31,976 nt of DNA from Syntrophus sp964555065 (GCA_964555065.1 CAZKRB010000036.1:1-31976), one strand, 5' to 3'; positions 1-8,526 are shown, numbered from the stretch's first letter. The notes: generated by a model not told the origin, from the letters alone. Numbers and translations: made by a program.

Positions 1-10
1 GTCCTGAAAA

Positions 11-1012
11 ATGCTTGATTCGCTTGCCTTTGTCATTTTCCTGGTGGTCGTCGCCCTGGTCTTCGACTTCATCAACGGCTTTCACGATTCCGCCAACTCT
101 ATTGCAACCATCGTTTCCACCCAGGTGCTGCCTCCCAAGTATGCCGTGATCTGGGCGGCCTTCTTCAATTTTGCCGCCGTCCTTTTTATCGGCGTCCCCG
201 TAGCCAAGACCATCGGTACGGGCATCATCCATCCAGCCATCATCGATAACCTGCTGATCTTCGCCGCCCTGGGGGCGGCCATTATCTGGAACCTCATCAC
301 CTGGTATTTCGGGCTGCCCAGCAGTTCCTCCCACGCCCTGATCGGGGGGCTGATCGGCGCCGGGATGGTGAAAGGGGGAACGGCGGTCCTGGTCTGGGCG
401 GGCATCACCAAGGCGACCCTCTTTATCGTGCTCTCCCCGGCCATCGGCATGCTCCTCGGCTTCACACTGATGCTTCTCGTCCTGCACCTCTTCCGCAGGT
501 CCCAACCCGGAAAAATGGACCATATCTTCCGCAAGATGCAGCTCTTCTCCGCGGCCACCTACAGCCTGGGGCACGGCATGAACGACGCCCAGAAAACCAT
601 GGGCATCATCGCTATCGCGCTCTACAGTAAGGGATTGCTGGGGCCGACGTTTCACATCCCCTTCTGGGTCGTGATTCTCTGCTACACGGTCATCGCCCTG
701 GGAACGGTTTCCGGCGGGTGGCGGATCGTAAAAACCATGGGAACCCGGATCACCAAGCTCCGTCCCATCGGCGGCTTCTGCGCGGAGACCGCCGCTGCCA
801 TCTCCATTATCGGCGCCTCCGTTGCCGGCATTCCGGTCAGCACCACCCACACGATCACCGGAGCGATTGTCGGTGTCGGATCCACCATCCGCCTCACCGC
901 CGTCCGCTGGGGCATTGCCGGGACGATCATCTGGGCCTGGGTCCTTACCATCCCGGTTTCGGCGCTCCTCTCCGCCCTGATCTACTACGCCCTGAGGCCG
1001 CTGCTCCAGTAA
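11..1012 (+). CDS. pit: Inorganic phosphate transporter, PiT family
   Basis: This is a 333-residue polytopic membrane protein that should move phosphate across the inner membrane by cation symport, as PiT permeases do. The two family signature repeats are visible: GFHDSANS around residues 23-30, and GHGMNDAQ around 187-194, each with the paired Asp/Asn residues typical of the fold's inverted halves. A serine-rich PSSSSHAL segment lies at 103-110. Hydrophobic segments cover most of the length, with a short charged cytoplasmic loop near 161-176. The length is that of compact bacterial or archaeal PiT proteins, so the gene is complete. The ATG lies only ten bases into the window. A TGA at 5-7 could be the stop of an upstream gene; such permeases are often preceded by a PhoU-like DUF47 gene, but that would lie outside the window. 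It converges with the next gene. Confidence 0.95.
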   Translation: MLDSLAFVIFLVVVALVFDFINGFHDSANSIATIVSTQVLPPKYAVIWAAFFNFAAVLFIGVPVAKTIGTGIIHPAIIDNLLIFAALGAAIIWNLITWYFGLPSSSSHALIGGLIGAGMVKGGTAVLVWAGITKATLFIVLSPAIGMLLGFTLMLLVLHLFRRSQPGKMDHIFRKMQLFSAATYSLGHGMNDAQKTMGIIAIALYSKGLLGPTFHIPFWVVILCYTVIALGTVSGGWRIVKTMGTRITKLRPIGGFCAETAAAISIIGASVAGIPVSTTHTITGAIVGVGSTIRLTAVRWGIAGTIIWAWVLTIPVSALLSALIYYALRPLLQ

Positions 1013-1094
1013 TCCTCCTTTCCCGCGACTCGTCCCCTGTCGATGAAATTCCAGGGCGACTCTGCCCGACGGACCGATTGTCACTTCGCGCGGT

Positions 1095-2144
1095 TCACTC
1101 TTCAGAGGCGTCCCCATAGGGCTGTTCGTACAACTGGCAGATGGACTGCATCAGGGAAGCGATGATCGGCCCCAGGACGAAACCGGAAAAGCCGAACAGG
1201 ACAATCCCGCCAAGGGTGGACAGGAAAATGAGCAGGGGGTGCATCTGCACATCCTTCCCCAGCAGAACCGGGCGCAGCAGATTGTCCACGAGGCTGATCA
1301 CGGAGATGCCGAAGGCCAGGATCATGATCCCCTCCCACCGATGGCCGGTCAAAAGCAGGATAACGCCGGCCGGCGCCCACACGATGGTGCACCCGATCCC
1401 TGGAACAATGGCCGCCGCGATCATGATCACCCCCCAGAGCACGGAGCCCTCCACCCCGGCAATCCAGAAGGCAATCCCCCCAAGCATTCCCTGCAGCCCC
1501 CCGATGATCAGCGTCACCTTCAGGGTGGATTTGGCCGTCGTGATGAAGCGGTCGAACAGCATCCGCTCCCGCTGATTGCCCAGGGGAAGGAGGCGCATGG
1601 CGACTTCGAGCAGCTTCTCCCCGTCCCGGATAAAGAAGAAAAGGGTGTAGAGCATGACGGCAAACTGGGCGACCGCCACGAGAGTGTTCTGGGTCAGGCT
1701 GGAGATGCTGGTCAAGATGTAGTTGGCGATGCTGCGGAACATTTCGGCCAGCTTGCCCATCCAGAAGGCCTGATCGATCTGGAGTCGCTGCAGGTAAGGA
1801 TGACCGCTGATCCGGCCGATCTGATCCTGGAGGCTCCGGGCAATGTGACTGCTGTCCGAGCTGAGGGTCGTATAGATGCTCAGGGACTGGGAAACGAGCA
1901 GGCTTCCGATGAAAAGGGTCGGCAGAATGAGGATCAAAAGCAGGAAAAGCAGCATCAGCACCGAAAGAAGATTGGGGCTCGGCCATTTTCGAATCAGCCG
2001 GACATAGAGGGGGTGGATGATGCTGGAAATGATTACGGCCCAGAAGATGGGGTAGAAAAAGGGCTTCAGCAGATAGAGAAAGGCCAGGCCAACCAGTCCG
2101 AACAGAACAAAAAAGACGAGTTGCCTCGTTCGCGATGTTTCCAT
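1095..2144 (-). CDS. AI-2E family transporter (PerM/YdiK-like membrane protein)
   Basis: This 349-residue integral membrane protein belongs to the AI-2E/PerM family. Two N-terminal transmembrane segments (about 10-45) and another strongly hydrophobic block (57-85) precede a less hydrophobic region (about 90-150). The C-terminal half then carries the conserved FFFIRDGE segment (169-176) and a VPGIGCTIVWAPAG segment (247-260), both typical of the family. Members have been assigned to autoinducer-2 export, or in other species to cation/proton antiport, so the substrate cannot be read from sequence. The gene is monocistronic here: it converges on the phosphate permease and is separated from birA by about 120 bases. 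The ATG at 2144 is followed by a short basic N-terminus and the first membrane segment, which suits this start. Confidence 0.88.
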   Translation of the reverse strand: METSRTRQLVFFVLFGLVGLAFLYLLKPFFYPIFWAVIISSIIHPLYVRLIRKWPSPNLLSVLMLLFLLLILILPTLFIGSLLVSQSLSIYTTLSSDSSHIARSLQDQIGRISGHPYLQRLQIDQAFWMGKLAEMFRSIANYILTSISSLTQNTLVAVAQFAVMLYTLFFFIRDGEKLLEVAMRLLPLGNQRERMLFDRFITTAKSTLKVTLIIGGLQGMLGGIAFWIAGVEGSVLWGVIMIAAAIVPGIGCTIVWAPAGVILLLTGHRWEGIMILAFGISVISLVDNLLRPVLLGKDVQMHPLLIFLSTLGGIVLFGFSGFVLGPIIASLMQSICQLYEQPYGDASEE

Positions 2145-2263
2145 GACATTGCTCCCTGCGTTCGGAGTTTCGCCGGTTTTGCCCGGAAAGCGTTTCCCTT
2201 GCCTTTACGCTTGAAACCCACCAGGCATCCGCCGGTCTTTTCCACCGGAACCTCCGGTCGTGC

Positions 2264-3271
2264 TCATCCTCGTCCCTCGGCGGAATCTTCCGCGGGCAGC
2301 AGGGTAATGTCTCCGGAAAAGATCCGCTGCAGCGTCCCCCCAGGTTCCTTCAGGATCAGCACCCCGTTTTCATCCACTTCCTGCACCTCGCCGCTGTACC
2401 GGCGGCCGGGAAGATCGACGGTGATGCGGCTGCCCACGATATCCGTTAGGATCTTCCAGCGTGAGAGGATGTCGGCGAAATTTCCCCGGCAGAACAGGGT
2501 GTAGGTCTCTTCCAGGGCCTCCAGCCACGACTGGAGAATGCGGACCCGGGAAAAGGCCCGGCCCGTTTCGGTGAGCAGGGAAGTGGCCGGGGTCCGGAGA
2601 TCGGAGGGAAAAGAGGCCTGGGGGATGTTCACATTGAGACCCAGTCCGATGACGGCGAAATCGACCGTGTCCATCTCCGTTCCGATTTCCGCCAGGATTC
2701 CGGCAAGTTTGCACCCCTTCACCAGGATGTCGTTGGGCCATTTGATCCGGATCGGCAGGCCCGTCTCCCGCTCCAGGGCTTCGGCCGTCGCCACGGCGGT
2801 CAGGAGGGTCAGTTTCGGGGCTTCACTGGGAGGAAGGGGCGGACGGAGGAGAACCGTGGCGTAAAGGCCCTGTCCGGCCGGAGAGAACCACGTTCTTCCC
2901 CGGCGCCCCCGTCCCTGGAATTGTTCTTCCGCAATGACCAGGGCCCCTTCCGGGGCTCCTTCATAGGCCAGCATTTTGGCCTGATGGTTGGTGTTGTCGG
3001 TGTTTTGGAAGTGAAGGATCGGACCCTGGCCGATCAGGCGGGTGTTCAGTCCTTCCCGGATTTCTCCGGGCAGGAGGGAGTCGGGGACACTCCGCAGGGC
3101 ATAGCCCCTTCGGGGAGAGGACTCGATGTCGTATCCCTCTTCCTTCAGTCGGCTGATCTGTTTCCAGATCGCGGAGCGGGAAATCGCCAGCCGGGAGCTG
3201 ACCTTCCCGCCGGAGATAAACTGTCCCTGTTCTTCCTTCAGGTATCGAAGCAACCGTTCTTTCGTGTTCAT
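2264..3271 (-). CDS. birA: Bifunctional biotin--[acetyl-CoA-carboxylase] ligase / biotin operon repressor
   Basis: This 335-residue group II biotin protein ligase activates biotin to biotinyl-AMP, transfers it to the carboxylase carrier protein and can act as a DNA-binding repressor. Residues 1-60 form a winged helix-turn-helix (segment SSRLAISRSAIWKQISRL around 25-42, then a GYDIESSPRRGY wing). The catalytic domain shows the biotin loop GRGRRGR at 120-126, KWPND at 177-181 and KLAGIL at 188-193. A small C-terminal SH3-like domain follows from about 280. The frame stays open upstream to 3439, but the ATG at 3271 gives the canonical N-terminus MNTKERLL and avoids running through the operator and into bioB. 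It is divergent from bioB, with a palindromic operator between them, so autoregulation is likely. The predicted transcript would be almost leaderless. Confidence 0.95.
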   Translation of the reverse strand: MNTKERLLRYLKEEQGQFISGGKVSSRLAISRSAIWKQISRLKEEGYDIESSPRRGYALRSVPDSLLPGEIREGLNTRLIGQGPILHFQNTDNTNHQAKMLAYEGAPEGALVIAEEQFQGRGRRGRTWFSPAGQGLYATVLLRPPLPPSEAPKLTLLTAVATAEALERETGLPIRIKWPNDILVKGCKLAGILAEIGTEMDTVDFAVIGLGLNVNIPQASFPSDLRTPATSLLTETGRAFSRVRILQSWLEALEETYTLFCRGNFADILSRWKILTDIVGSRITVDLPGRRYSGEVQEVDENGVLILKEPGGTLQRIFSGDITLLPAEDSAEGRG

Positions 3272-3280
3272 CGCGCGTCT

Positions 3281-3309
3281 GCCATAACATCGCGCCCCGC
3301 TTTTGTCAA
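3281..3309 (-). promoter_or_regulatory. Predicted sigma-70 promoter of birA
   Basis: On the minus strand a perfect TTGACA (3309-3304) is followed after 17 bases by TATGGC (3286-3281). Transcription would start near 3275, only a few bases before the birA ATG at 3271, so the mRNA would be nearly leaderless. The -35 lies inside the left arm of the BirA-type operator, so a bound repressor would block it. The -10 match is only moderate (three of six). Confidence 0.45.
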
Positions 3310-3335
3310 CCCGTTTCCATTTACCGGTTGACAAA
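3302..3335. promoter_or_regulatory. BirA-type biotin operator (perfect inverted repeat)
   Basis: The sequence TTTGTCAACC (3302-3311), a 14-base spacer (3312-3325) and GGTTGACAAA (3326-3335) form a perfect 10-bp inverted repeat. Arms and spacing match the known BirA operator pattern of bacteria with HTH-bearing BirA (TTGTAAACC, 14-15 bases, GGTTTACAA), with one symmetric base change in each arm. It lies midway between divergent birA and bioB. Each arm contains a TTGACA on one strand, so the site overlaps potential -35 elements for both genes. Confidence 0.85.
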
Positions 3336-3392
3336 GCCCCCCCCGTCTGGTAGGCGATGGGGTCTTCCATTCCAACCAAGGAGAAAACGCTC

Positions 3393-4376
3393 ATGATCCT
3401 GGATTCCACGGTCAGTACGCTGGCCCAGAAAATTCTCACGGAGGGACCGCAGGCCCTTTCCTTTCAGGAGGCCTGTTCCCTGACCCAACTGCCGGCCCGA
3501 TCCACGCCGGACCTGCTTTTTGCCGCCTGCAAGATCCGTCAGCATTATCAAGAGGATAACATCGTTCGCTGCTCTATCCTCAACGCCAAGGCGGGCGCCT
3601 GCGCCGAAAACTGCGCCTTCTGCTCCCAGTCGGCCCATCACCGGACGGACGTGGTCAAGCGTCCCCTGCAATCCGTGGAGGAAATGATTGCGGAGGGCCG
3701 CCGGATGGATGCGGCGGGGGCGACCCGGTTTTCCATGGTGACCAGCGGCACCAAGCTCAACGAGGCGGAAATTGAAACGGTGAGCCAGGCGGCATCGGCC
3801 CTTTCCCAGTCGACCCCCCTCACCGTCTGCGCTTCCCTGGGGCAGTTGACGGCCGCTTCCGCCGAGTGCCTCCGGGCCGGCGGCGTCACCTTCTATCACC
3901 ACAATCTGGAAACGGCGCGGAGCTACTTTCCCCAGGTCTGCACCACCCATGATTACGAGGAAGATATCGAGACGCTCCGGATCGCCCGGAAAGCGGGGCT
4001 CCGCCTGTGCAGCGGCGGCATTTTCGGGCTGGGAGAATCGTGGGAGCAGCGGGTGGAGATGGCCTTTACCCTCCGGGAGCTGGATGTGGACGGCATTCCC
4101 ATGAACTTCCTCAATCCGCTGCCCGGCACCAGGATGGCGGACCGGCCTCTGCTGCAGCCCATGGAAGCCCTGCGGATCATCGCCCTGTACCGCTTTATTT
4201 TCCCCGCCAAGCCGCTTTTGATCTGCGGCGGACGGGAAATCACCCTTCGCGATTTTCAGTCCTGGATCTTCCTGGCGGGGGCCAGCGGCATGATCGTGGG
4301 CAACTACCTCACCACCCAGGGCCGGGAGATCGCGATGGATCTGGAGCTGATTGCCGTAACCCGGGAAATCTCATGA
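3393..4376 (+). CDS. bioB: Biotin synthase (radical SAM)
   Basis: This enzyme inserts sulfur into dethiobiotin in the last step of biotin synthesis. It is a cytoplasmic radical-SAM TIM barrel. The CxxxCxxC cluster ligands are Cys70, Cys74 and Cys77 within KAGACAENCAFCSQS, the characteristic biotin synthase context. Further family segments include YHHNLET, CSGGIFGLGE and FLNPLPGTR. The 327-residue length is close to the family's usual 320-350. The frame opens at an ATG at 3357, but the ATG at 3393 has an AAGGAG ribosome site at 3378-3383 with 9-base spacing and is preferred. It lies divergent from birA across the operator, so biotin-dependent repression is expected. Its stop overlaps the next gene's start in an ATGA junction, which implies translational coupling. 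Confidence 0.95.
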   Translation: MILDSTVSTLAQKILTEGPQALSFQEACSLTQLPARSTPDLLFAACKIRQHYQEDNIVRCSILNAKAGACAENCAFCSQSAHHRTDVVKRPLQSVEEMIAEGRRMDAAGATRFSMVTSGTKLNEAEIETVSQAASALSQSTPLTVCASLGQLTAASAECLRAGGVTFYHHNLETARSYFPQVCTTHDYEEDIETLRIARKAGLRLCSGGIFGLGESWEQRVEMAFTLRELDVDGIPMNFLNPLPGTRMADRPLLQPMEALRIIALYRFIFPAKPLLICGGREITLRDFQSWIFLAGASGMIVGNYLTTQGREIAMDLELIAVTREIS

Positions 4377-5593
4377 GCCCCAGGCCCTTTCCCCTCTGGC
4401 GGAAATCCGGCAGGATCCTGGTGACCTGTCCGAAAGGGATCGCCCCCTACCTGAAAGGCGAGATCGAATCCCTTGGCTTTCCCATCGAGTACGAACGCGA
4501 AGCCGCCATCGTGACGCGTGGCTTGCTTGGGGATACCCTGCGGCTGAATCTTCACCTGCGGACGGGACACCGCGTCCTCTACCAACTGGACGAGGGCGAG
4601 GTCAACAGCCCCGACGAACTCTATCGCTGGGTGACGGGCCATTCCTGGGAAAGCATCCTTCACGAAGACGGCTATCTCTGCGTCACCTCCACGGTGGATC
4701 ACCCTTCGATCCGGGATACGCGGTTTGCCAACCAGAAATGCAAGGACGCCATTGTCGACCGTCTGCAGCGGATCTGCGGCCGGCGGCCGGATTCCGGGCC
4801 GGCGCGGGATCGGGCGGTGGTTCATCTGTTCTGGAAGGGCACCCGGGCCCAGCTTTACCTTGACACCTCCGGGGAACCCCTGTCCCGCCGGGGCTACCGG
4901 AAAATCCCCGTCAAGGCCCCCATGCAGGAAACCCTTGCCGCCGCCGTTGTGCTGGCCACGGGCTGGAAGGGGAAAGGCCCCTTCGTCAATCCCATGTGCG
5001 GCAGCGGGACGATCGCCATCGAAGCCGCCCTGATCGCCCTGAACCGCGCGCCGGGCCTCCTGCGCAGCAACTTCGGCTTCCGGCACCTCAAAGGCTTTCC
5101 CTTCCCTGCCTGGAAGGAACTGCGGCGAAAGGCCCAGGAAGAATCCCTCCGCCATTTTCCCGGAGTGATCATCGCGACGGATATGGACCGGCGGGCCATC
5201 GCCGCGGCGGAGCAGAACGCCGCCAACGCCGGCATGCAGAACTTTATTCACCTCGCCGTGTGCGATTACACGGAAACGGACCTTCCCCCGGGGGAAGGCC
5301 TCGTGATCATGAACCCTCCCTACGGGGAACGCCTGGGAAATGTCCAGAGGCTGGAAAGAACCTACGCGGGAATAGGGGATTTCCTGAAGCATTCCTGCCC
5401 GGGATACCGGGGCTTCGTCTTTACGGGCAATGTCGACTTGGCCAAAAGGGTGGGCCTGAAAACGCGGCGGCGCCTGATCTTCTTCAACGGCGAAATTGAA
5501 TGCCGCCTGCTGGAATACGAACTTTACGAGGGAAGCTACCAGGAGCGGATCCCGCCTCCGGAACGCCTGCCGGGCCATTCCGAACCGGGTTGA
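4373..5593 (+). CDS. THUMP-domain class I rRNA methyltransferase (RlmL/YpsC-like)
   Basis: This 406-residue protein resembles the RlmL/YpsC family of SAM-dependent 23S rRNA guanine-N2 methyltransferases. The N-terminal half (about 15-165) is a ferredoxin-like plus THUMP RNA-binding module. The Rossmann methyltransferase domain has the SAM-binding motif NPMCGSGT from about residue 206 and the catalytic NPPYGERL motif from about 314. It lacks the second, RlmK-type methyltransferase domain found in long enterobacterial RlmKL, so its length matches the single-domain form. The ATG at 4373 overlaps the bioB TGA (ATGA), so translation is probably coupled to bioB. This is an odd pairing, since no biotin role is known for the family. 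The exact target guanine is inferred from homology only. Confidence 0.9.
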   Translation: MSPRPFPLWRKSGRILVTCPKGIAPYLKGEIESLGFPIEYEREAAIVTRGLLGDTLRLNLHLRTGHRVLYQLDEGEVNSPDELYRWVTGHSWESILHEDGYLCVTSTVDHPSIRDTRFANQKCKDAIVDRLQRICGRRPDSGPARDRAVVHLFWKGTRAQLYLDTSGEPLSRRGYRKIPVKAPMQETLAAAVVLATGWKGKGPFVNPMCGSGTIAIEAALIALNRAPGLLRSNFGFRHLKGFPFPAWKELRRKAQEESLRHFPGVIIATDMDRRAIAAAEQNAANAGMQNFIHLAVCDYTETDLPPGEGLVIMNPPYGERLGNVQRLERTYAGIGDFLKHSCPGYRGFVFTGNVDLAKRVGLKTRRRLIFFNGEIECRLLEYELYEGSYQERIPPPERLPGHSEPG

Positions 5594-5721
5594 CCGGTCC
5601 AGCCTGCTTCGGGCGCATCGCCCCTTCACACTCGTCTTGCAAATCCCTTCCGGATGCGCTATCCCCTCCCGTACGTTGAACCGGCGCCTGCTGCGGTCCG
5701 CCCGGAAAGAAAACTGGAGAG

Positions 5722-6546
5722 ATGTCGTCGCTGATGAAAGAATATTCGCCTGAACGTCGTCCCATCGGGGTCTTTGATTCCGGTGTCGGCGGGTTGACCG
5801 TCGTCCGGTCGCTGATGGAACGGCTGCCCTTTGAAAACATCCTCTACTTCGGAGACACGGCCCGGGTGCCCTACGGCGTGAAATCCGTGGCAACCATCAA
5901 TGCCTATGCCCATCAGATCACGGAGTTTCTGCTGCGGCAGGAGGTCAAGCTCCTCATTATCGCCTGCAACACGATGGCGGCCGTTGCCCGTCAGACCATT
6001 GAAACTCTTTCCCCCGTCCCGGTCCTGGACGTCATCGACGCGGGCGCCCGCCGGGCCGTGGTGGAAACCCGGAGCCATTCCGTCGGGGTCATCGGTACGC
6101 CCACCACGATAAACAGCAATGCTTACGCCCGCGCTATCTGCCGGCTGGCGCCGGACATCCGCATCTTCTCCCAGGCCTGCGCCCTCTTCGTTCCCCTGGT
6201 AGAGGAAGGCTGGCTCGACCATGCCGTCACCCGCCTCACCGCCCAGGAATACCTGCGTCCCGTGCTGGCGGAGCATATCGACACCCTGGTTTTGGGCTGC
6301 ACCCATTATCCCCTCCTCAAGGCTCTCCTGCAGGATGTCACCGGACCGGACATCCGCCTCGTCGATTCCGCCGAGGCCATGGCCGATGCCGCCGCCGCCC
6401 TGCTTTCGGCCCGGCAGCTTGCGAATCCCGAACGGATCCCCCCGGAATACCGATTCTATGTGACGGATGTCCCGCTGCGTTTTCAGCAGATCGGCGAGCG
6501 TTTCCTCGGCCGCTCCCTGCCGGGCGTCGAACAGGTTCAACTGTAA
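5722..6546 (+). CDS. murI: Glutamate racemase
   Basis: This enzyme interconverts L- and D-glutamate and supplies D-Glu for peptidoglycan in the cytoplasm. The 274-residue length is normal. The cofactor-independent two-base site is visible: Cys82 in IIACNTMAAV and Cys193 in LGCTHYPLL. The N-terminal FDSGVGGLTV (Asp19, Ser20) and the GDTARVPYG motif are characteristic. Two starts are possible. The ATG at 5722 has its GGAG (5716-5719) very close, while the ATG at 5734 is 14 bases from it, so the true N-terminus may be four residues shorter. The gene is preceded by about 130 bases without a gene and followed by an L,D-transpeptidase gene, a loose cluster of peptidoglycan functions. Confidence 0.95.
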   Translation: MSSLMKEYSPERRPIGVFDSGVGGLTVVRSLMERLPFENILYFGDTARVPYGVKSVATINAYAHQITEFLLRQEVKLLIIACNTMAAVARQTIETLSPVPVLDVIDAGARRAVVETRSHSVGVIGTPTTINSNAYARAICRLAPDIRIFSQACALFVPLVEEGWLDHAVTRLTAQEYLRPVLAEHIDTLVLGCTHYPLLKALLQDVTGPDIRLVDSAEAMADAAAALLSARQLANPERIPPEYRFYVTDVPLRFQQIGERFLGRSLPGVEQVQL

Positions 6547-6744
6547 GGCTCATGCCCCCGATCGGCGGGAAACTCGAGGCATGGAGGCGGAGGCAGCGCA
6601 GGCGACCGATCACGCGTACGTCGTGAAACCGCTAAGGTTGCCAACGCTGACGAGGCTCGAGTCCGGAACAAGACAAGGCCGCAGGGCGCCCCGCCGGATC
6701 CCTGGCAGCCGAACGCTTCACCGGCGTTAAATTCCCCTTTCAAA

Positions 6745-6760
6745 TGGCATCCGGTGTGCT
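6745..6760 (+). promoter_or_regulatory. Possible sigma-54 (-24/-12) promoter upstream of the L,D-transpeptidase
   Basis: TGGCATCCGGTGTGCT has GG (6746-6747) and GC (6758-6759) separated by exactly 10 bases, the invariant spacing of sigma-54 promoters, and starts with the consensus TGGCA. The middle bases deviate. Transcription would begin near 6771, about 70 bases before the ATG at 6841. A weak sigma-70 reading (TTTCAA, 16 bases, TATGTT at 6738-6765) overlaps it. Confidence 0.33.
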
Positions 6761-6840
6761 ATGTTCAAAAAAAGCAGCTTTTCCGGAAGGGAATCCTGAG
6801 TCTTCTTCCGGGCTGTGAGAAAGATTCGGAGGATGAGGCG

Positions 6841-8526
6841 ATGGCTCCTGCAGGAAAGAGAGGGTTGATTGGCGTTCTGCTGATGGTGCTTCTGCTGACC
6901 GCTCCCGGCGTCGGCGGCGTATTGGCGGGAGGTCCGCCGGATGAGATAAGGGCAGAGATCCAGAGCCGGCTGGCGGGAAACGAAGCGGGCAGATCGGCCC
7001 TCCCATCCAGGGAGGCCCTCGCTTTTACCGCCGAGGCGAAAAATTTTTATGCCCGCCGCGGATTCCGTCCGGCCTGGAGCGATTCTGAAGGCCCGACGCC
7101 TGCCGCAACCTCCTTGCGGGACGTCCTGCGCAAGGCTTCCCGTCACGGATTGGTTCCGGAAGCGTATCATCTCATCTCCATCGAATCCCTCCTTTCCGAA
7201 AGGGGCTTCTTCTTCAACAGGAAACCGCTCCCGGCAGATAAGGCCGCACAGCTCGACGTCCTCCTGACCGATGCTTTTTTCCTCTATGCCGCCCATCTGT
7301 CCACCGGCAGCGTTGCGCCGGACAAGGCGAATATCCAATGGCATGTCAGCAGGCGGAAACTGCCGAATCTGCCCGCCACCCTTGAACAGGCCCTGAAGTC
7401 CGAAAAGATTGAAGCCGTCCTGGAAAGCCTCGCCCCCTCCGGCCCCTGCTATACCCGGTTGATGGCCGCCCTCCAGGAGTATCGGGAAATCGAAAGGCAT
7501 GGAGGATGGCCGGTCGTGCCGGCTGGAGGGCGCCTCCGGGAGGGAGACCGGAGCGAACGCGTGCCCGAGCTGCGGCAGCGCCTGGGACTTCCCCCCAGGC
7601 CCGCCTTCCTGGAAGAGTCCGAAGAGAACCGGAATCGCTTCGATCAACCCCTTACCGCCGCGGTCAAGGCGTTTCAGAAGCGGCACGGCTTAACCGCTGA
7701 CGGCATCGTCGACTCCGCAACGCTGGAGGCCCTGAACACTCCCGTGACCGACCGGATACGCCAGCTCGAAATCAACCTGGAGCGGCTGCGCTGGCTGCCC
7801 GAGGATCTCGGCGAGCGGGTGGTGATCGTCAATATCCCGGAGTTCCGGTTAAGGGTTCTGGAAAGGGGGACAGAGGTTCTCAGCAGCCGGATCGTGGTGG
7901 GACGATATGCGACCAACACGCCGGTCTTCAACAGCCGCATTCTGCATTTCGAGCTGAATCCCTACTGGAATGTCCCCCGGAGCATCGCCGCCGGGGAAAT
8001 ACTTCCCCAGATTCAGCAGAATATCGAATATCTGAACTGGATGGACATGAAAGTGATTGCCGGGACAAGAACCGTCCCCCCCTGGACCATCGACTGGGAA
8101 AGGCTGACGCCCCGCACCTTCAATCTCCAGTTCCGCCAGGACCCGGGGCCGAAAAATCCCCTGGGGCGGATCAAATTTGTCTTTCCCAATTCCTTCGACG
8201 TCTACCTTCACGATACCCCGAACCGCCGCCTCTTTGAGCAGGAAAAGAGATCCTTCAGTCATGGCTGCATCCGCGTTGAAAATCCGGAGGAGCTGGCCGT
8301 CACCCTCCTTGGGGGGAATCCCGGTAAATCGCGCCAGGGGATTCTGGCCGCGATGGAATCGGGCCAGACCAGGCTGATCCGACTGCCCCAGCCCGTTTCC
8401 ATCTATATCCTCTATTTCACGGCCTGGGCGGATGCCGAGGGTGCCGTTCAATTCCGCAAGGACATCTACAAGCAGGACGAACCCCTGGCGGAAATCCTTG
8501 AGAAGAGAGGCGCTGCCTCGGGATAG
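6841..8526 (+). CDS. Secreted L,D-transpeptidase, YcbB/LdtD-like, with peptidoglycan-binding domain
   Basis: This 561-residue exported enzyme should form 3-3 (mDap-mDap) crosslinks in peptidoglycan. An N-terminal signal sequence (residues 1-30: basic KR, then a hydrophobic leucine-rich core ending near LAG) precedes a scaffold region. A PG_binding_1 domain spans about 230-305, including FQKRHGLTADGIVDSATLEAL. The YkuD catalytic domain spans about 325-510, with the signature HDTP segment and SHGCIRV, in which Cys476 is the nucleophile. Length and order match the large periplasmic YcbB type. The ATG at 6841 has GGAGG at 6828-6832 with 8-base spacing. The open frame extends upstream to 6754, but only this start gives a clean signal peptide. 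It lies downstream of murI with a 294-base gap that may hold its own promoter. Confidence 0.92.
   Translation: MAPAGKRGLIGVLLMVLLLTAPGVGGVLAGGPPDEIRAEIQSRLAGNEAGRSALPSREALAFTAEAKNFYARRGFRPAWSDSEGPTPAATSLRDVLRKASRHGLVPEAYHLISIESLLSERGFFFNRKPLPADKAAQLDVLLTDAFFLYAAHLSTGSVAPDKANIQWHVSRRKLPNLPATLEQALKSEKIEAVLESLAPSGPCYTRLMAALQEYREIERHGGWPVVPAGGRLREGDRSERVPELRQRLGLPPRPAFLEESEENRNRFDQPLTAAVKAFQKRHGLTADGIVDSATLEALNTPVTDRIRQLEINLERLRWLPEDLGERVVIVNIPEFRLRVLERGTEVLSSRIVVGRYATNTPVFNSRILHFELNPYWNVPRSIAAGEILPQIQQNIEYLNWMDMKVIAGTRTVPPWTIDWERLTPRTFNLQFRQDPGPKNPLGRIKFVFPNSFDVYLHDTPNRRLFEQEKRSFSHGCIRVENPEELAVTLLGGNPGKSRQGILAAMESGQTRLIRLPQPVSIYILYFTAWADAEGAVQFRKDIYKQDEPLAEILEKRGAASG

Noticed and set aside
1239..2504. 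421-residue plus-strand frame across the AI-2E and birA genes
   Set aside because: Its polar, repetitive composition and lack of any domain mark it as an antisense shadow of two real genes.
3328..3356. bioB promoter TTGACA-N17-TAGGCG
   Set aside because: The -35 is perfect, but the -10 matches at only two positions. The operator is reported instead and the exact bioB promoter is left open.
4304..5893. 529-residue open frame antisense to the methyltransferase
   Set aside because: It overlaps bioB, the RlmL-like gene and murI on the other strand, and contains no known motif.
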